Made by a program: the position numbers and the translations under genes. Of a stretch of DNA of 57,463 nucleotides, positions 1 to 7,279 are shown one piece after another (positions within the stretch are counted from its first letter, which is position 1; the number at the start of each line of letters is the position of its first letter). The notes under the pieces are model-generated. The model made no database searches. It had not been told where the DNA came from and saw only the letters and a program-made list of their open reading frames with translations. This DNA is from Streptomyces sp. ISL-43 (GTDB lineage: Bacteria; Actinomycetota; Actinomycetes; Streptomycetales; Streptomycetaceae), in NCBI RefSeq assembly GCF_018614195.1, contig NZ_JAGGOT010000026.1:1-57463 (forward strand), written 5' to 3'.

Positions 1-1
1 G

Positions 2-1108
2 GTCCTGGCCCTGCTCGACCACCTGCTCGCCGCCGGGGTCACCCTGGTGGTGATCGAGGCGACCTCGGACTACTGGAAACCCTTCTACTACGTGCTGGCC
101 GACGACTTGAACGTGATTCTGGTCAACGCCCGCCAGGTCAAGAACCTGCCCGGCCGCAAGACGGACGTCTCCGACGCGGCCTGGCTGGCCCAGCTCGGCG
201 CCCACGGCCTGGTCCGCCCCTCCTTCGTCCCGCCGCAGCCCATCCGGGAACTGCGGGACCTGACCCGGGCCCGCACCACCGCCACCCGGGAACGCTCCCG
301 GGTCGTCCAGCGCCTGGAGAAGCTCCTGGAGGACACCGGGATCAAACTGTCCGCGGTCGCCTCCGACATCATGGGCGTCTCCGGGCGGGCCATGCTCGAA
401 GCCCTCGTCAACGGCGAACGCGACCCGCAGACCCTCGCGGACATGGCCAAACGCAGGCTCCGCCACAAGATTCCCGCACTCACCGAGGCGCTGACCGGAC
501 GCTTCCGTGAGCACCACGCCTTCCTGGTCCGCCTGCACCTCGACCAGTACGACCAGCTCACCAGCATGATCGAGCAACTCAGCGGACGCATCGAGGAGGC
601 GATGGCCCCCTTTCGTGACGCCCTCGACCTCCTCGACACCATCCCCGGAATCAACCAGGCAACCGCCGAAGTGATCATCGCGGAAACCGGCGGCGACATG
701 ACCCGGTTCGCGACGGCCAAGCACCTCGCGTCCTGGGCAGGGGTCTGCCCCGGCCACCACGAGTCCGCCGGCCGCACCAAGAACACCAAGGTCCGGCCCG
801 GCAACCCCTACCTCAAAGGCGCACTCGGCCTCGCCGCGTTCGGCGCGGTGAGAACCAAAGACACCTACCTCGCCGCCCGTTACCGGCGGCTGACCGCCCG
901 CCGCGGCCCGCTCAGGGCACTGGTCGCCGTCGAGCACTCGATCATCACCGCGATCTGGCACATGCTGACCGACCACAAGCCCTACGCCGAGCTCGGCGGC
1001 ACCTACTTCACCCAGCGCGACCCCGAACGGGCCACCCGCCGCGCGATCACCCAGCTCAACCAGCTCGGCTACACCGTCACCCTCAACCCGATGGAAACCG
1101 CGGCCTGA
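2..1108 (+). CDS. IS110-family transposase (5' end outside window)
   Basis: This is the recombinase of an IS110-type insertion sequence. The frame is already open at base 2 and runs without a stop into the recognisable sequence, so the true start and the first catalytic Asp lie to the left of the window. Visible family marks are IEAT with Glu, then NARQVKNLPGRKTDVSDA with the DxxxD pair of the RuvC-like domain. The C-terminal Tnp20 part reads TIPGINQATAEVIIAETG and then WAGVCPG and HESAGR. The Ser in HESAGR is the expected nucleophile of IS110 enzymes. The protein ends in a normal tail and the reading frame is intact, so the copy may be active. Family knowledge: these elements are targeted by a bridge RNA encoded in a non-coding end of the element. 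Which IS110 subgroup this is, and where the element ends, cannot be told here. Confidence 0.93.
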   Translation, partial: VLALLDHLLAAGVTLVVIEATSDYWKPFYYVLADDLNVILVNARQVKNLPGRKTDVSDAAWLAQLGAHGLVRPSFVPPQPIRELRDLTRARTTATRERSRVVQRLEKLLEDTGIKLSAVASDIMGVSGRAMLEALVNGERDPQTLADMAKRRLRHKIPALTEALTGRFREHHAFLVRLHLDQYDQLTSMIEQLSGRIEEAMAPFRDALDLLDTIPGINQATAEVIIAETGGDMTRFATAKHLASWAGVCPGHHESAGRTKNTKVRPGNPYLKGALGLAAFGAVRTKDTYLAARYRRLTARRGPLRALVAVEHSIITAIWHMLTDHKPYAELGGTYFTQRDPERATRRAITQLNQLGYTVTLNPMETAA

Positions 1109-1460
1109 CCCTCCCCGCACCGGACACCCGGCAGCCGACAACGGCCACCGGGCACCCAGCCATGCCCACACCCACCCTGACCTGCTGCTATTTACGCGTC
1201 AGAGGGCACGGAAGGGGATCCCGGGCCTGTTGCGCAGCGGTGACATTCCGACGACGGATTGGAGATGTGCTCTGTGTGAAGATCAGTTCATCGCAGCAGC
1301 GACCGGGGGGAAAGAAACCGGACCGCCAGCGAGAACCCAGCACCACCGGACCGGCGTTGAACCGCCGGCCACCTCGCTCGGCCGCTCAACCTCTGCTCTG
1401 CCTCTCGGCCTCTCGGCCGCCACTGCCGTCTGATCTCGTTGATTCCTGGGGGAGTCCACC
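1109..1460. other. Non-coding right flank of IS110 element and leader of the surface-protein gene
   Basis: No gene is supported in these 352 bases. The first part should contain the right end of the IS110 element, but I see no clear terminal repeat that fixes it. Base composition becomes less GC-rich around 1190-1290 (for example ctgctatttacgcgtcagag), which probably marks the junction or the native promoter region. The last part is the leader of the following gene, with the purine-rich ribosome site ggggga at 1448-1453. Confidence 0.5.
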
Positions 1461-2720
1461 ATGTCCGCTCGCACCGCCACCCTCCGCACCGCCACCCTCC
1501 GCGCCGCCACCGCCACCGCCGTCGTCGCCGCCGTCGCCGGGACCGTCCTGATGCCGCTGTCGGCCCAGGCCGCCGAGGGCAACCCCAAGGCGCTGAAGAC
1601 GACGATGAGCGCTCCGGTGCCGAGCAGCCCGCTGACCCGGGGCGGCGCGACGGAGACCTTCGAGCTGACGGTGACCAACGCGACCGACAAGGTCTCCTCC
1701 TACCACCCGTGGATGCTCCTCGACCCCACCGGCGCCAGCCCGCTCCAGCAGAGCGACGTGGTCTACAAGGTCGAAGCGCTGAGCGCCCCGGCGACCAAGT
1801 CCGAGATCGGACAGCAGGACGGCGAGTGGCAGGGCATGTTCTACCCGGTGGGCAAGACGGCCTCCGACGGCTTCGAGATCCCGGCCGGCGGGAAGCTGAC
1901 CTGGAAGGTCACCATCGGCCTCGGCGCGAGCTACCCGACCAACAACGGCGACTTCCAGCTGCGCGCGTCGAGCTTCGCGAACGAGATCGCGGACGGCGGC
2001 ACGGCCGCCCTGACCTTCAAGGCCGGCCCGGAGGCCAAGCCCGGGACCCTGGAGGCCTGGTTCGACCAGGTCGGCCCCTGCGACGCCACCGGCGCCGACG
2101 ACTGCCAGGTGATGGCCGTGCGCTACGCGGCCGGCGGTGACGGCGAGTTCAACTCCGCCCTCGCCACCCGCTTCAGCGTGGACATGCCCGGCCTGGACAA
2201 GGCCGACCTCCAGGCGCGCGTCAAGGTCGACGGCCAGTGGAAGGACCTGCCGGGCGAGTCCGGCAACTTCAACCTGCCGGTCATCCCGAAGGGCTTCAGC
2301 GCCGCCTCCGGCCACCACCTCACCTACGTGCAGGTCAAGCTCGGCCCGCAGACGCAGGTCAAGAAGCTCACCCTGGTCAAGGCGACCGCCTCGGTCGCTC
2401 TCGCCGAGGGCAACACCCACAGCTTCCTGTCCGCCGACCAGCAGTTCCAGCTCGGCCCGGTCAAGCCCGCCTCCCCGGCGCCGACCACCCCCGCGCCCAC
2501 CTCCCCGGCCCCGACGTCCGCCGCGCCGGCCACGTCGGCCCCGGCCCCGACGACGGCCGCCCCCACCACGGCCAACACCCCTGCCGCGACCGGCTCCCTG
2601 GCGCACACCGGCTCCGACTCCAACACCGGCCTGTACACCGGCCTGGCCGGCGTCCTCATCGCCCTCGGCGGCGCTGCCGCCTGGTTCGGCGCCCGCCGCC
2701 GCCGCGCCGTCCGCGGCTAG
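1461..2720 (+). CDS. LAXTG-anchored secreted surface protein
   Basis: A 419-residue cell-wall protein. Residues 1-37 form a long Arg/Ala-rich signal peptide with a likely cleavage after AQA. The mature part (about 38-340) is an all-beta-looking ectodomain with one Cys pair (GPCDATGADDCQ). A Pro/Thr/Ala spacer follows at about 345-375. The C-terminus has the sorting signal LAHTG at 380-384, a hydrophobic helix and an Arg-rich tail (RRRRAVRG). LAXTG motifs are the substrates of class E sortases, which also anchor chaplins in Streptomyces. The ATG is preceded by a gggga ribosome site. The gene stands alone behind the IS110 element and ends in a bidirectional terminator. The ectodomain's function is not recognised. 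Confidence 0.88.
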   Translation: MSARTATLRTATLRAATATAVVAAVAGTVLMPLSAQAAEGNPKALKTTMSAPVPSSPLTRGGATETFELTVTNATDKVSSYHPWMLLDPTGASPLQQSDVVYKVEALSAPATKSEIGQQDGEWQGMFYPVGKTASDGFEIPAGGKLTWKVTIGLGASYPTNNGDFQLRASSFANEIADGGTAALTFKAGPEAKPGTLEAWFDQVGPCDATGADDCQVMAVRYAAGGDGEFNSALATRFSVDMPGLDKADLQARVKVDGQWKDLPGESGNFNLPVIPKGFSAASGHHLTYVQVKLGPQTQVKKLTLVKATASVALAEGNTHSFLSADQQFQLGPVKPASPAPTTPAPTSPAPTSAAPATSAPAPTTAAPTTANTPAATGSLAHTGSDSNTGLYTGLAGVLIALGGAAAWFGARRRRAVRG

Positions 2721-2737
2721 TCACCACGCACCATTGC

Positions 2738-2778
2738 GAAGGGGCCCGGCACGCGCACCGCGTGTGCCGGGCCCCTTC
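2738..2778. terminator. Bidirectional hairpin terminator
   Basis: A perfect 15-bp stem (gaaggggcccggcac paired with gtgccgggccccttc) encloses an 11-nt loop. It lies between two convergent genes (surface protein and GNAT) and can serve both. Confidence 0.85.
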
Positions 2779-2786
2779 GGCCTTTC

Positions 2787-3260
2787 TCACCTGGGCGCGT
2801 AGTCGACGCGCTCCGCGCCGAAGGGCCACACCTCGGCGAGCCAGCGCGTGACGGTGTCGTAGAGGACCTTGTCCAGCGCGGCCCGGTCGGCGCGCACCCA
2901 GGAGCTGACGCGCACGCGCTCCGGGTCGTCCTTCGCGGGGTAGACGTAGAGGCACCCGATGACCTCGCCCTCCCCTTCCAGGACGCTGTACGTGAACCCG
3001 CGCCGCTCGGCGAAGTCCCGTGCGTGGCGCACCAGGTCGGCCAGGTTCTCCTCGGCGCTCATCCCCTCCGGCGGCGGCCAGTGGCGCCCCTGGAATCCTG
3101 GGGTCGCCCGCACGTGCTCGATGCTCCCGCTCCAGGCGGCGAGGTCCCGCTCGTTGCGCTCGGGCCCGAGGGGATCCAGCCGGAAGCCGTCCCCGACGAG
3201 CCCGGCGGGCACCTCGAACGCGTCCGCTCCCGGCACGAAGTCCTGCTGATCGGTACTCAT
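2787..3260 (-). CDS. GNAT-family N-acetyltransferase
   Basis: A 157-residue protein resembling small Streptomyces GNAT acetyltransferases. It has the late beta4-beta5 pattern (YSVLEGEGEVIGCLYVYP) followed by a helix bearing VRADRAALDKVLYD, where acetyl-CoA is expected to bind. The classical RxxGxG pyrophosphate loop is not obvious, so the substrate and even the activity are open. It lies 9 bases downstream of the peroxiredoxin-like gene on the same strand and is probably in one operon with it. A TAGGGT box 6 nt before the ATG overlaps the upstream stop codon and could give an additional leaderless transcript. Confidence 0.75.
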   Translation of the reverse strand: MSTDQQDFVPGADAFEVPAGLVGDGFRLDPLGPERNERDLAAWSGSIEHVRATPGFQGRHWPPPEGMSAEENLADLVRHARDFAERRGFTYSVLEGEGEVIGCLYVYPAKDDPERVRVSSWVRADRAALDKVLYDTVTRWLAEVWPFGAERVDYAPR

Positions 3261-3269
3261 GCGGCGACC

Positions 3270-3854
3270 CTACGCAGCCCCTTCCCCGGTGCCCACGGGA
3301 TATCGGGCCGCCAGCCGCAGGAGGTCGTCGACCGACCACTGGTCGTAGACGTGCTCCCCGTACTTGGCGGCCAGTACCCGCCCGTCCGGACCGATCAGCA
3401 GGTCCGCGGGCAGCCCGAACCGCCCGCCCCGCGGCCTCGGGGCCGCAAGCCGCTCCCGGCCGCGCGCCACGGCCGCGGCCGACCGGGCGAGCGCCCGCAG
3501 CACCGACCCCCAGGCGCGCGGGTTCAGCAGGGACCGCGGGGAGGCCTCGACGCCGAATTCCCGGTAGAGCCGCTGCTCCGGGTCGGCGATCACGGCGAAG
3601 GGGAAGTCGGCCGTGTGCGGCCGCAGTTCCTCGGCGGAGGAGTGGAAGAGCACGATCTCGCGGATCCCGGCGGCCTCGATCTCCGCGTGGCGCCGGACGA
3701 CCGAGCGCAGGTGGAGGTGGCAGACGGGGCAGCCGGCGAAACGCCGGAACTGCAGATGGACGAGCCGCCCGGGGTCGGGCACGGACACGGGCACGGCTTG
3801 TCCCGTGACGGCGGCGAGACGGCGGGCGGGCACGGCGGAACCGGGTTCGAGCAT
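3270..3854 (-). CDS. Peroxiredoxin-like (AhpC/TSA-type) thioredoxin-fold protein
   Basis: A 194-residue protein with the thioredoxin-fold peroxiredoxin-like pattern. Strand residues LVHLQFRRFAG lead into CPVC (Cys42 and Cys45), followed by a helix. Later come IREIVLFHSS, PFAVIADPEQRLYREFGV, and the C-terminal LPADLLIGPDGRVLAAKYG. The CxxC spacing is that of the peroxiredoxin-like family that reduces peroxides or disulfides with low-molecular-weight thiols. The exact substrate is unknown. The ATG has a strong ribosome site (ggaggg) 7 nt upstream. It is transcribed divergently from a TetR-type gene, and a perfect palindromic operator lies 23 bases before its start, so oxidative or toxic-ligand induction through that repressor is likely. 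Confidence 0.83.
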   Translation of the reverse strand: MLEPGSAVPARRLAAVTGQAVPVSVPDPGRLVHLQFRRFAGCPVCHLHLRSVVRRHAEIEAAGIREIVLFHSSAEELRPHTADFPFAVIADPEQRLYREFGVEASPRSLLNPRAWGSVLRALARSAAAVARGRERLAAPRPRGGRFGLPADLLIGPDGRVLAAKYGEHVYDQWSVDDLLRLAARYPVGTGEGAA

Positions 3855-3876
3855 GGGAAACCCTCCCTCGACGGGC

Positions 3877-3931
3877 GTAGGCGTATGCCGTACGCCTACC
3901 CCCTCAGCGTAGGCGTATGCCGTACGCTGTC
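3877..3931. promoter_or_regulatory. Paired TetR-type operators between divergent genes
   Basis: A perfect inverted repeat, gtaggcgta-tgccg-tacgcctac, occupies 3877-3899. A second copy with an identical left arm and spacer but a degraded right arm (tacgctgtc) occupies 3909-3931. The centres are 32 bp apart, about three helical turns. The second copy contains a TACGCT box (3923-3928) that could be the -10 of the TetR gene, whose ATG at 3939 lacks a ribosome site. I infer autorepression and repression of the peroxiredoxin-like gene. Confidence 0.8.
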
Positions 3932-3938
3932 AACCGTC

Positions 3939-4547
3939 ATGCCCCGCCCCCGCTCGCACACCCCGGACCAACTGGCCGCCGCCGCCCTCGCCGTCATCGA
4001 CCGCGACGGACTCCCCGGCCTGTCCATGCGCGCCGTCGCCACCGAACTCGGCATCAGCCCCATGGCCCTGTACCGCTACGTCCGGGACCGCGAGGAACTC
4101 GAAGCACTCGTCGTCGAACTCGTCCTCAGCGGCGTCGACACCACCCCGCCGCCCCCCGGGCCCTGGCGCGAGCGGATCACCGCCCTGGCCACCCGCCTGC
4201 GGGACGCCATGTGCGACCACCCGGCCGTGCTGCCGCTCACCCTCACCCACCGGCACCGCTCGCAGAGCGGCCTGCGCTGGTCGGAGACGGTGCTCGGCGT
4301 GCTCACCGAGGCCGGTATCGAAGCCGAGGACCGGGTCGTCGCCCTGCGCGCGGTCATCGCGTACGTCATCGGCGCCACGCAGCTGGAACGCCTCGGCCCG
4401 CTCGCCGGACCCGGCACCACCGCCATCGCCGGTCTGCCCGCGCACGAGTTCCCGTACATGACGGCCACCGCGCGCGACGCCCGCTCGGTCACCCCGGACC
4501 GGGAGTTCCTGGGCGGCCTGACCCTGCTCCTACGCGGCCTGGCATGA
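3939..4547 (+). CDS. TetR/AcrR-family transcriptional regulator
   Basis: A 202-residue repressor. The N-terminal helix-turn-helix is clear (residues about 10-50: AALAVIDRDGLPGLSMRAVATELGIS then MALYRYVRDREEL), with the rest a helical TetR C-terminal ligand domain. The frame is open far upstream, but the ATG at 3939 gives the family-typical start. No Shine-Dalgarno is present, and a TACGCT box lies 10 nt upstream, so translation may be leaderless. It is divergent from the peroxiredoxin-like gene over two palindromes and is followed after 7 bases by a HAD gene with which it probably forms an operon. The ligand is unknown. Confidence 0.9.
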   Translation: MPRPRSHTPDQLAAAALAVIDRDGLPGLSMRAVATELGISPMALYRYVRDREELEALVVELVLSGVDTTPPPPGPWRERITALATRLRDAMCDHPAVLPLTLTHRHRSQSGLRWSETVLGVLTEAGIEAEDRVVALRAVIAYVIGATQLERLGPLAGPGTTAIAGLPAHEFPYMTATARDARSVTPDREFLGGLTLLLRGLA

Positions 4548-4554
4548 TCCGCGG

Positions 4555-5259
4555 GTGACCACCGCAGCCACCGCTCCCGCGCCGACCGCACCGCCCGCAC
4601 CGCCCGCCCGGTACGTCCTGTTCGACGTCGACGGCACCCTCGTCGACGCCGTCGCCAACCAGCGCCGGGTCTGGGCGACCTGGGCCGCCCGGTACGGCCT
4701 GGACCCGGACGCGGTGTACGAGGTCGCGCTGCGGACCCGCCCGATGGAGACCTTCGCGGCCGTCGCCCCCGACCAGGACCCGCACGCGTGCCTGGCCGCG
4801 CTGCACGAGCTGGAGGACGAGGACGTCCGCTCCGGGGTCTACGGGGCCTTCGACGGCGCCGCCGAGCTGCTGACCGCCCTGCCCCCGGGCAGCTGGGGGC
4901 TGGTCACCTCGAACTACGAACACCGCGTGCGCGGCCGCTTCGAGCGCACCGGCCTGCCGGTGCCGCCGGTGCTCGTGGACGCCGCCGCCGTCACCGAGGG
5001 CAAGCCCTCACCGGTCCCGTACCTGCGGGGCGCGGCCCTCCTGGGCGCCGACCCGGCCCACTGCCTGGTCATCGAGGACGCCCCCTCGGGCATCCGCTCG
5101 GGCCTCGCGGCGGGCATGACGGTCTGGACGGTCAACACCCCCGCCCCCCACCCCGAAGCCCACCGCCACTTCCCCACGCTCCGCGAGGCCGCCCCCGAAA
5201 TCCTCGCCTTCGCCACCTCCACCTCCATCCCCATCCCCACCTCCATCCCCACTGCCTGA
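4555..5259 (+). CDS. HAD-family phosphatase
   Basis: A 234-residue phosphoglycolate-phosphatase/beta-phosphoglucomutase-like hydrolase. HAD motif I is DVDGT (Asp24 nucleophile, Asp26 acid/base). Motif II is TSN (LVTSNYEHR), the motif III Lys is in GKPSP, and motif IV is VIEDAPSG. A cap domain lies between motif I and II. The GTG start is 7 bases after the TetR stop, suggesting coupling. The last 14 codons are a low-complexity Ser/Thr/Ile/Pro tail encoded by short direct repeats (tccatccccatccccacc-like), probably a recent slippage extension. The natural substrate cannot be assigned. Confidence 0.87.
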   Translation: MTTAATAPAPTAPPAPPARYVLFDVDGTLVDAVANQRRVWATWAARYGLDPDAVYEVALRTRPMETFAAVAPDQDPHACLAALHELEDEDVRSGVYGAFDGAAELLTALPPGSWGLVTSNYEHRVRGRFERTGLPVPPVLVDAAAVTEGKPSPVPYLRGAALLGADPAHCLVIEDAPSGIRSGLAAGMTVWTVNTPAPHPEAHRHFPTLREAAPEILAFATSTSIPIPTSIPTA

Positions 5260-5380
5260 CCGCGCCCCGCCTGACCGCGCCCGGAACAGCACCCGGGGCC
5301 GCCCCAGGAGCCCGGTCCGCTCTCGCCGCGATCCCGGGGCAGGGCCCGTAGGCCGCAGAACCGCTCAGCCTGCGCCGCGA

Positions 5381-5445
5381 TACGGCAGACTGGAGGTTTG
5401 GCCGCCCGCGTCCGGGCGGCCTTCCCCCGCAGGAAAGGGACGCGC
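5381..5445 (+). promoter_or_regulatory. Original promoter and leader of the XPB helicase gene
   Basis: This segment has the box tacggcagactggaggtttg (5381-5400), a hairpin ggccgcccg/cgggcggcc (5400-5421) and a strong ribosome site aggaaaggga (5431-5440) before a GTG. The first box reappears almost unchanged at 8152 before the intact helicase gene, so this is the ancestral helicase leader now separated from its gene. Confidence 0.7.
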
Positions 5446-5496
5446 GTGAACGGGCCCCTCATCGTCCATTCGATCAAGCCCGATACACATACTTAG
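5446..5496 (+). pseudogene. 5' stump of the XPB helicase gene
   Basis: The 16-codon frame reads VNGPLIVHSIKPDTHT and then stops. Its first seven residues equal those of the intact helicase at 8195 (VNGPLIVQSDK), and the 11 bases ctcatcgtcca are identical at 5458-5468 and 8207-8217. It is the leftover amino end of the helicase gene, cut off by the islet that follows. It keeps its own promoter and ribosome site, so a short peptide may still be made. Confidence 0.72.
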
Positions 5497-5794
5497 CCCG
5501 CCGGGGAGCAGAGCGGGAAGCCCCGCCTGGCTGTCCGCTAACCGGCGCCGGACGGGGCCGTTCAAGGGGCTGCTCGACGCGCGTCACAAGGGCCACGTCC
5601 TCGTACCTCCTCGCGAACGTGGGGTGACCCGTACGGCCCGTGTGAGACATGCACGCCACGTCCACGGCGGCCACGTCCGGGATCACCGCTGACGCCCATC
5701 GGCAATCAGGGTCGAGACACTGCGCCGACACGCTGATCTCTCCGGTGGGATGAGAGGTGATGCGGTGTTGTACGTACCGCATGACGGTGGTCAC
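5474..5794 (-). CDS. Small conserved Streptomyces protein, DUF7848-like
   Basis: A 106-residue protein beginning MTTVMRYVQHRITSHPTGEISVSAQC. It has one CLDPDC pair and the later pattern CMSHTGRTGHPTFARRYEDVALVTR. This shape (RYV start, a Cys pair, H-x-TGH-x-F-x-R, a closing VLT/LVTR strand) resembles the small Streptomyces family annotated as DUF7848, judged from memory. It starts at a GTG that overlaps the stop codon of the upstream small gene (GTGA, 5791-5794), so the two are translationally coupled. An internal ATG (MRYVQ) is an alternative start. The C-terminal 30 residues run into the left boundary of the islet, reaching the end of the helicase stump, and may be a junction-derived tail. 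Function unknown. Confidence 0.62.
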   Translation of the reverse strand: MTTVMRYVQHRITSHPTGEISVSAQCLDPDCRWASAVIPDVAAVDVACMSHTGRTGHPTFARRYEDVALVTRVEQPLERPRPAPVSGQPGGASRSAPRRAKYVYRA

Positions 5795-5997
5795 CGCTTC
5801 CGTCCCGGGTGCGGGTGCTGCCGGATCTCCACATTGCAGTCAGTGACCCCTGATGCGTTGCGCTCGCTCCGATACGCGGCCCGCTGGTTCACGAGGGCGG
5901 CGCACACATCGCACCCGGGGTGGGGCTCCGCGTCAGGCCGCTCAAAGGGGTCCCGCTGGGGCACCTGAACCCAAAGCCGCTGTGCCGTCGCCACCAT
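5791..5997 (-). CDS. Small conserved Streptomyces protein of unknown function
   Basis: A 68-residue protein (MVATAQRLWVQVPQRDPFER...). A single CDVC pair sits in the motif HPGCDVCAALVNQRAAYR, followed by VTDCNVEIRQHPHP. I know this type from Streptomyces genomes as a partner of DUF7848-like proteins and XRE regulators, but no function is established. The ATG at 5997 was chosen over upstream starts because an agaggggt ribosome site lies about 8 nt before it and the conserved family start fits. It overlaps the next gene by GTGA. It is divergent from the XRE regulator. Confidence 0.62.
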   Translation of the reverse strand: MVATAQRLWVQVPQRDPFERPDAEPHPGCDVCAALVNQRAAYRSERNASGVTDCNVEIRQHPHPGRKR

Positions 5998-6060
5998 GCC
6001 GCACCCCTCTGCGTTGCCCATCGAGCGTGCTCTAACCATCGGCCCCTCCAATTGCACGGC

Positions 6061-6120
6061 CTAGTGAGATCCCTAGTGGCAACCCCAGCCGGCGGAAGGA
6101 AAGAGGGCTGTCTAGTGGCA
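6061..6120. promoter_or_regulatory. CTAGTG repeats in the divergent promoter of the islet
   Basis: The hexamer ctagtg occurs at 6061, 6073 and 6112, the last two extended to ctagtggca. They lie between the leftward small genes and the rightward XRE regulator. Repeated half-sites in a divergent promoter next to a regulator suggest its own operator, but this is inference. Confidence 0.45.
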
Positions 6121-6142
6121 CTCCGGGTGGCAGGCTGAGCCC

Positions 6143-7279
6143 ATGGAACTCGGGGCACTGATCAGTGATCTCCGCAAGGCTCGCGGGTGGAGCCAGGGGC
6201 GGTTAGCGTCAGCGATCAACAAGGCGTACGGCACCACGCTCACGCGGGAGTACGTGAGCAACTGGGAGCGTTCCAAGGTGACGCCTGGCGCGTTCTACCT
6301 TGCCGCGCTGTCCGCCACGCTCGACGTGCCCCTAGCTGTCCTGGAAGGCCAAGTGGACCGACGCGAGTTCCTCACCGACGTGGCAGGGGTCGCCATAGCC
6401 CCTGTCGTGGCCTCAGACCTGCTGTCCGCAGGATTCGCTGCCCGACTCTCCGGCGGTCCCTCAGTGGACGCCTGGGAGGCCAAGCTGACCACCTACGGCA
6501 CGGAGTACATGAGCCTTGGGGCTGCCGACATTCAGCGTCGCATCAGTGGTGAACTCGTCGTCGTCCAGCAGCAGCTAGACACCCCCCGGCTGTGGTCGGT
6601 CGCCTCCCGTCTGATGACCCTGTACGCCAAGACGTTTCCGGGTTCGGATGGCTCCAAAGCTGTCCACTGGTACCGGATGGCAGCGAGAGCCGCAGACGAG
6701 TCCGGAGACGATGATGCACGAGTGTGGGTGCGTGGACGTGCTGCTATCGCCCTGGGCTACGAGGGGGCGTCGTTGGGAGTCGCCGATGTGCTCGCGGACC
6801 AGGCCTTGGCCATATCGGAACGGCCCTCTCTGGGCCTCCTGAACGCCGTAATGGGCAAGGCTCACGCCGCAGCGCTTCGAGGTGACCGAGCCACGGCACT
6901 CAAGCTCGCCGAGGACGGCCGGCGAATCTTCGACAAGGCCGGTTCCTACGAGCAGACCAGCGACTACGCCGTGCCCTGGTGGCGCATGAATGTCTTCCTG
7001 TCGCTCCTCCTGGCCCGCCTGGGTGACGAACAAGGGGCAGTTCAGGCACAGGAAGCGGCGCGGCGTGAACTGCCCGCAGAGCTGCCCCGGTTCGCGACTC
7101 ATCTCGAGATGCACCGTGGCCTCATGCTTGCCCGCTCCGGCGACGTATCCGGTGGGACCGCTTACGCGCGGGGCGCGCTGGATGCCCTGCCACCGGAAAA
7201 GCACTCGCTCACTCTGCGGCTCCTCATGGAGGAGATCGAAGAGCGCGCAATCCCTGCCTCACGATCGGAGCACTCTTGA
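6143..7279 (+). CDS. XRE-family regulator with TPR-like C-terminal domain
   Basis: A 378-residue protein. Residues 5-60 form an HTH_XRE domain (ALISDLRKARGWSQGRLASAI ... REYVSNWERSKVTPG). A linker has the VDRREFLTDVAGVA motif common in actinomycete XRE proteins, and about 110-370 is all-helical with TPR-like pairs (ARVWVRGRAAIALGYEG, LNAVMGKAHAAALRGDRATAL, MHRGLMLARSGDVSGG). Such proteins usually sense a peptide or partner through the TPR part. Codon 21 (6203-6205) is TTA, so expression should depend on the bldA tRNA. Its stop overlaps the TTG start of the nuclease gene (TTGA), indicating coupled expression. Codon usage is less GC-biased than in the neighbours, in keeping with acquisition. 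Confidence 0.87.
   Translation: MELGALISDLRKARGWSQGRLASAINKAYGTTLTREYVSNWERSKVTPGAFYLAALSATLDVPLAVLEGQVDRREFLTDVAGVAIAPVVASDLLSAGFAARLSGGPSVDAWEAKLTTYGTEYMSLGAADIQRRISGELVVVQQQLDTPRLWSVASRLMTLYAKTFPGSDGSKAVHWYRMAARAADESGDDDARVWVRGRAAIALGYEGASLGVADVLADQALAISERPSLGLLNAVMGKAHAAALRGDRATALKLAEDGRRIFDKAGSYEQTSDYAVPWWRMNVFLSLLLARLGDEQGAVQAQEAARRELPAELPRFATHLEMHRGLMLARSGDVSGGTAYARGALDALPPEKHSLTLRLLMEEIEERAIPASRSEHS

Noticed and set aside
1386..2606. A Gly/Arg-rich frame opposite the LAHTG surface protein
   Set aside because: Composition is an artefact of the Pro/Thr/Ala codons on the real strand.
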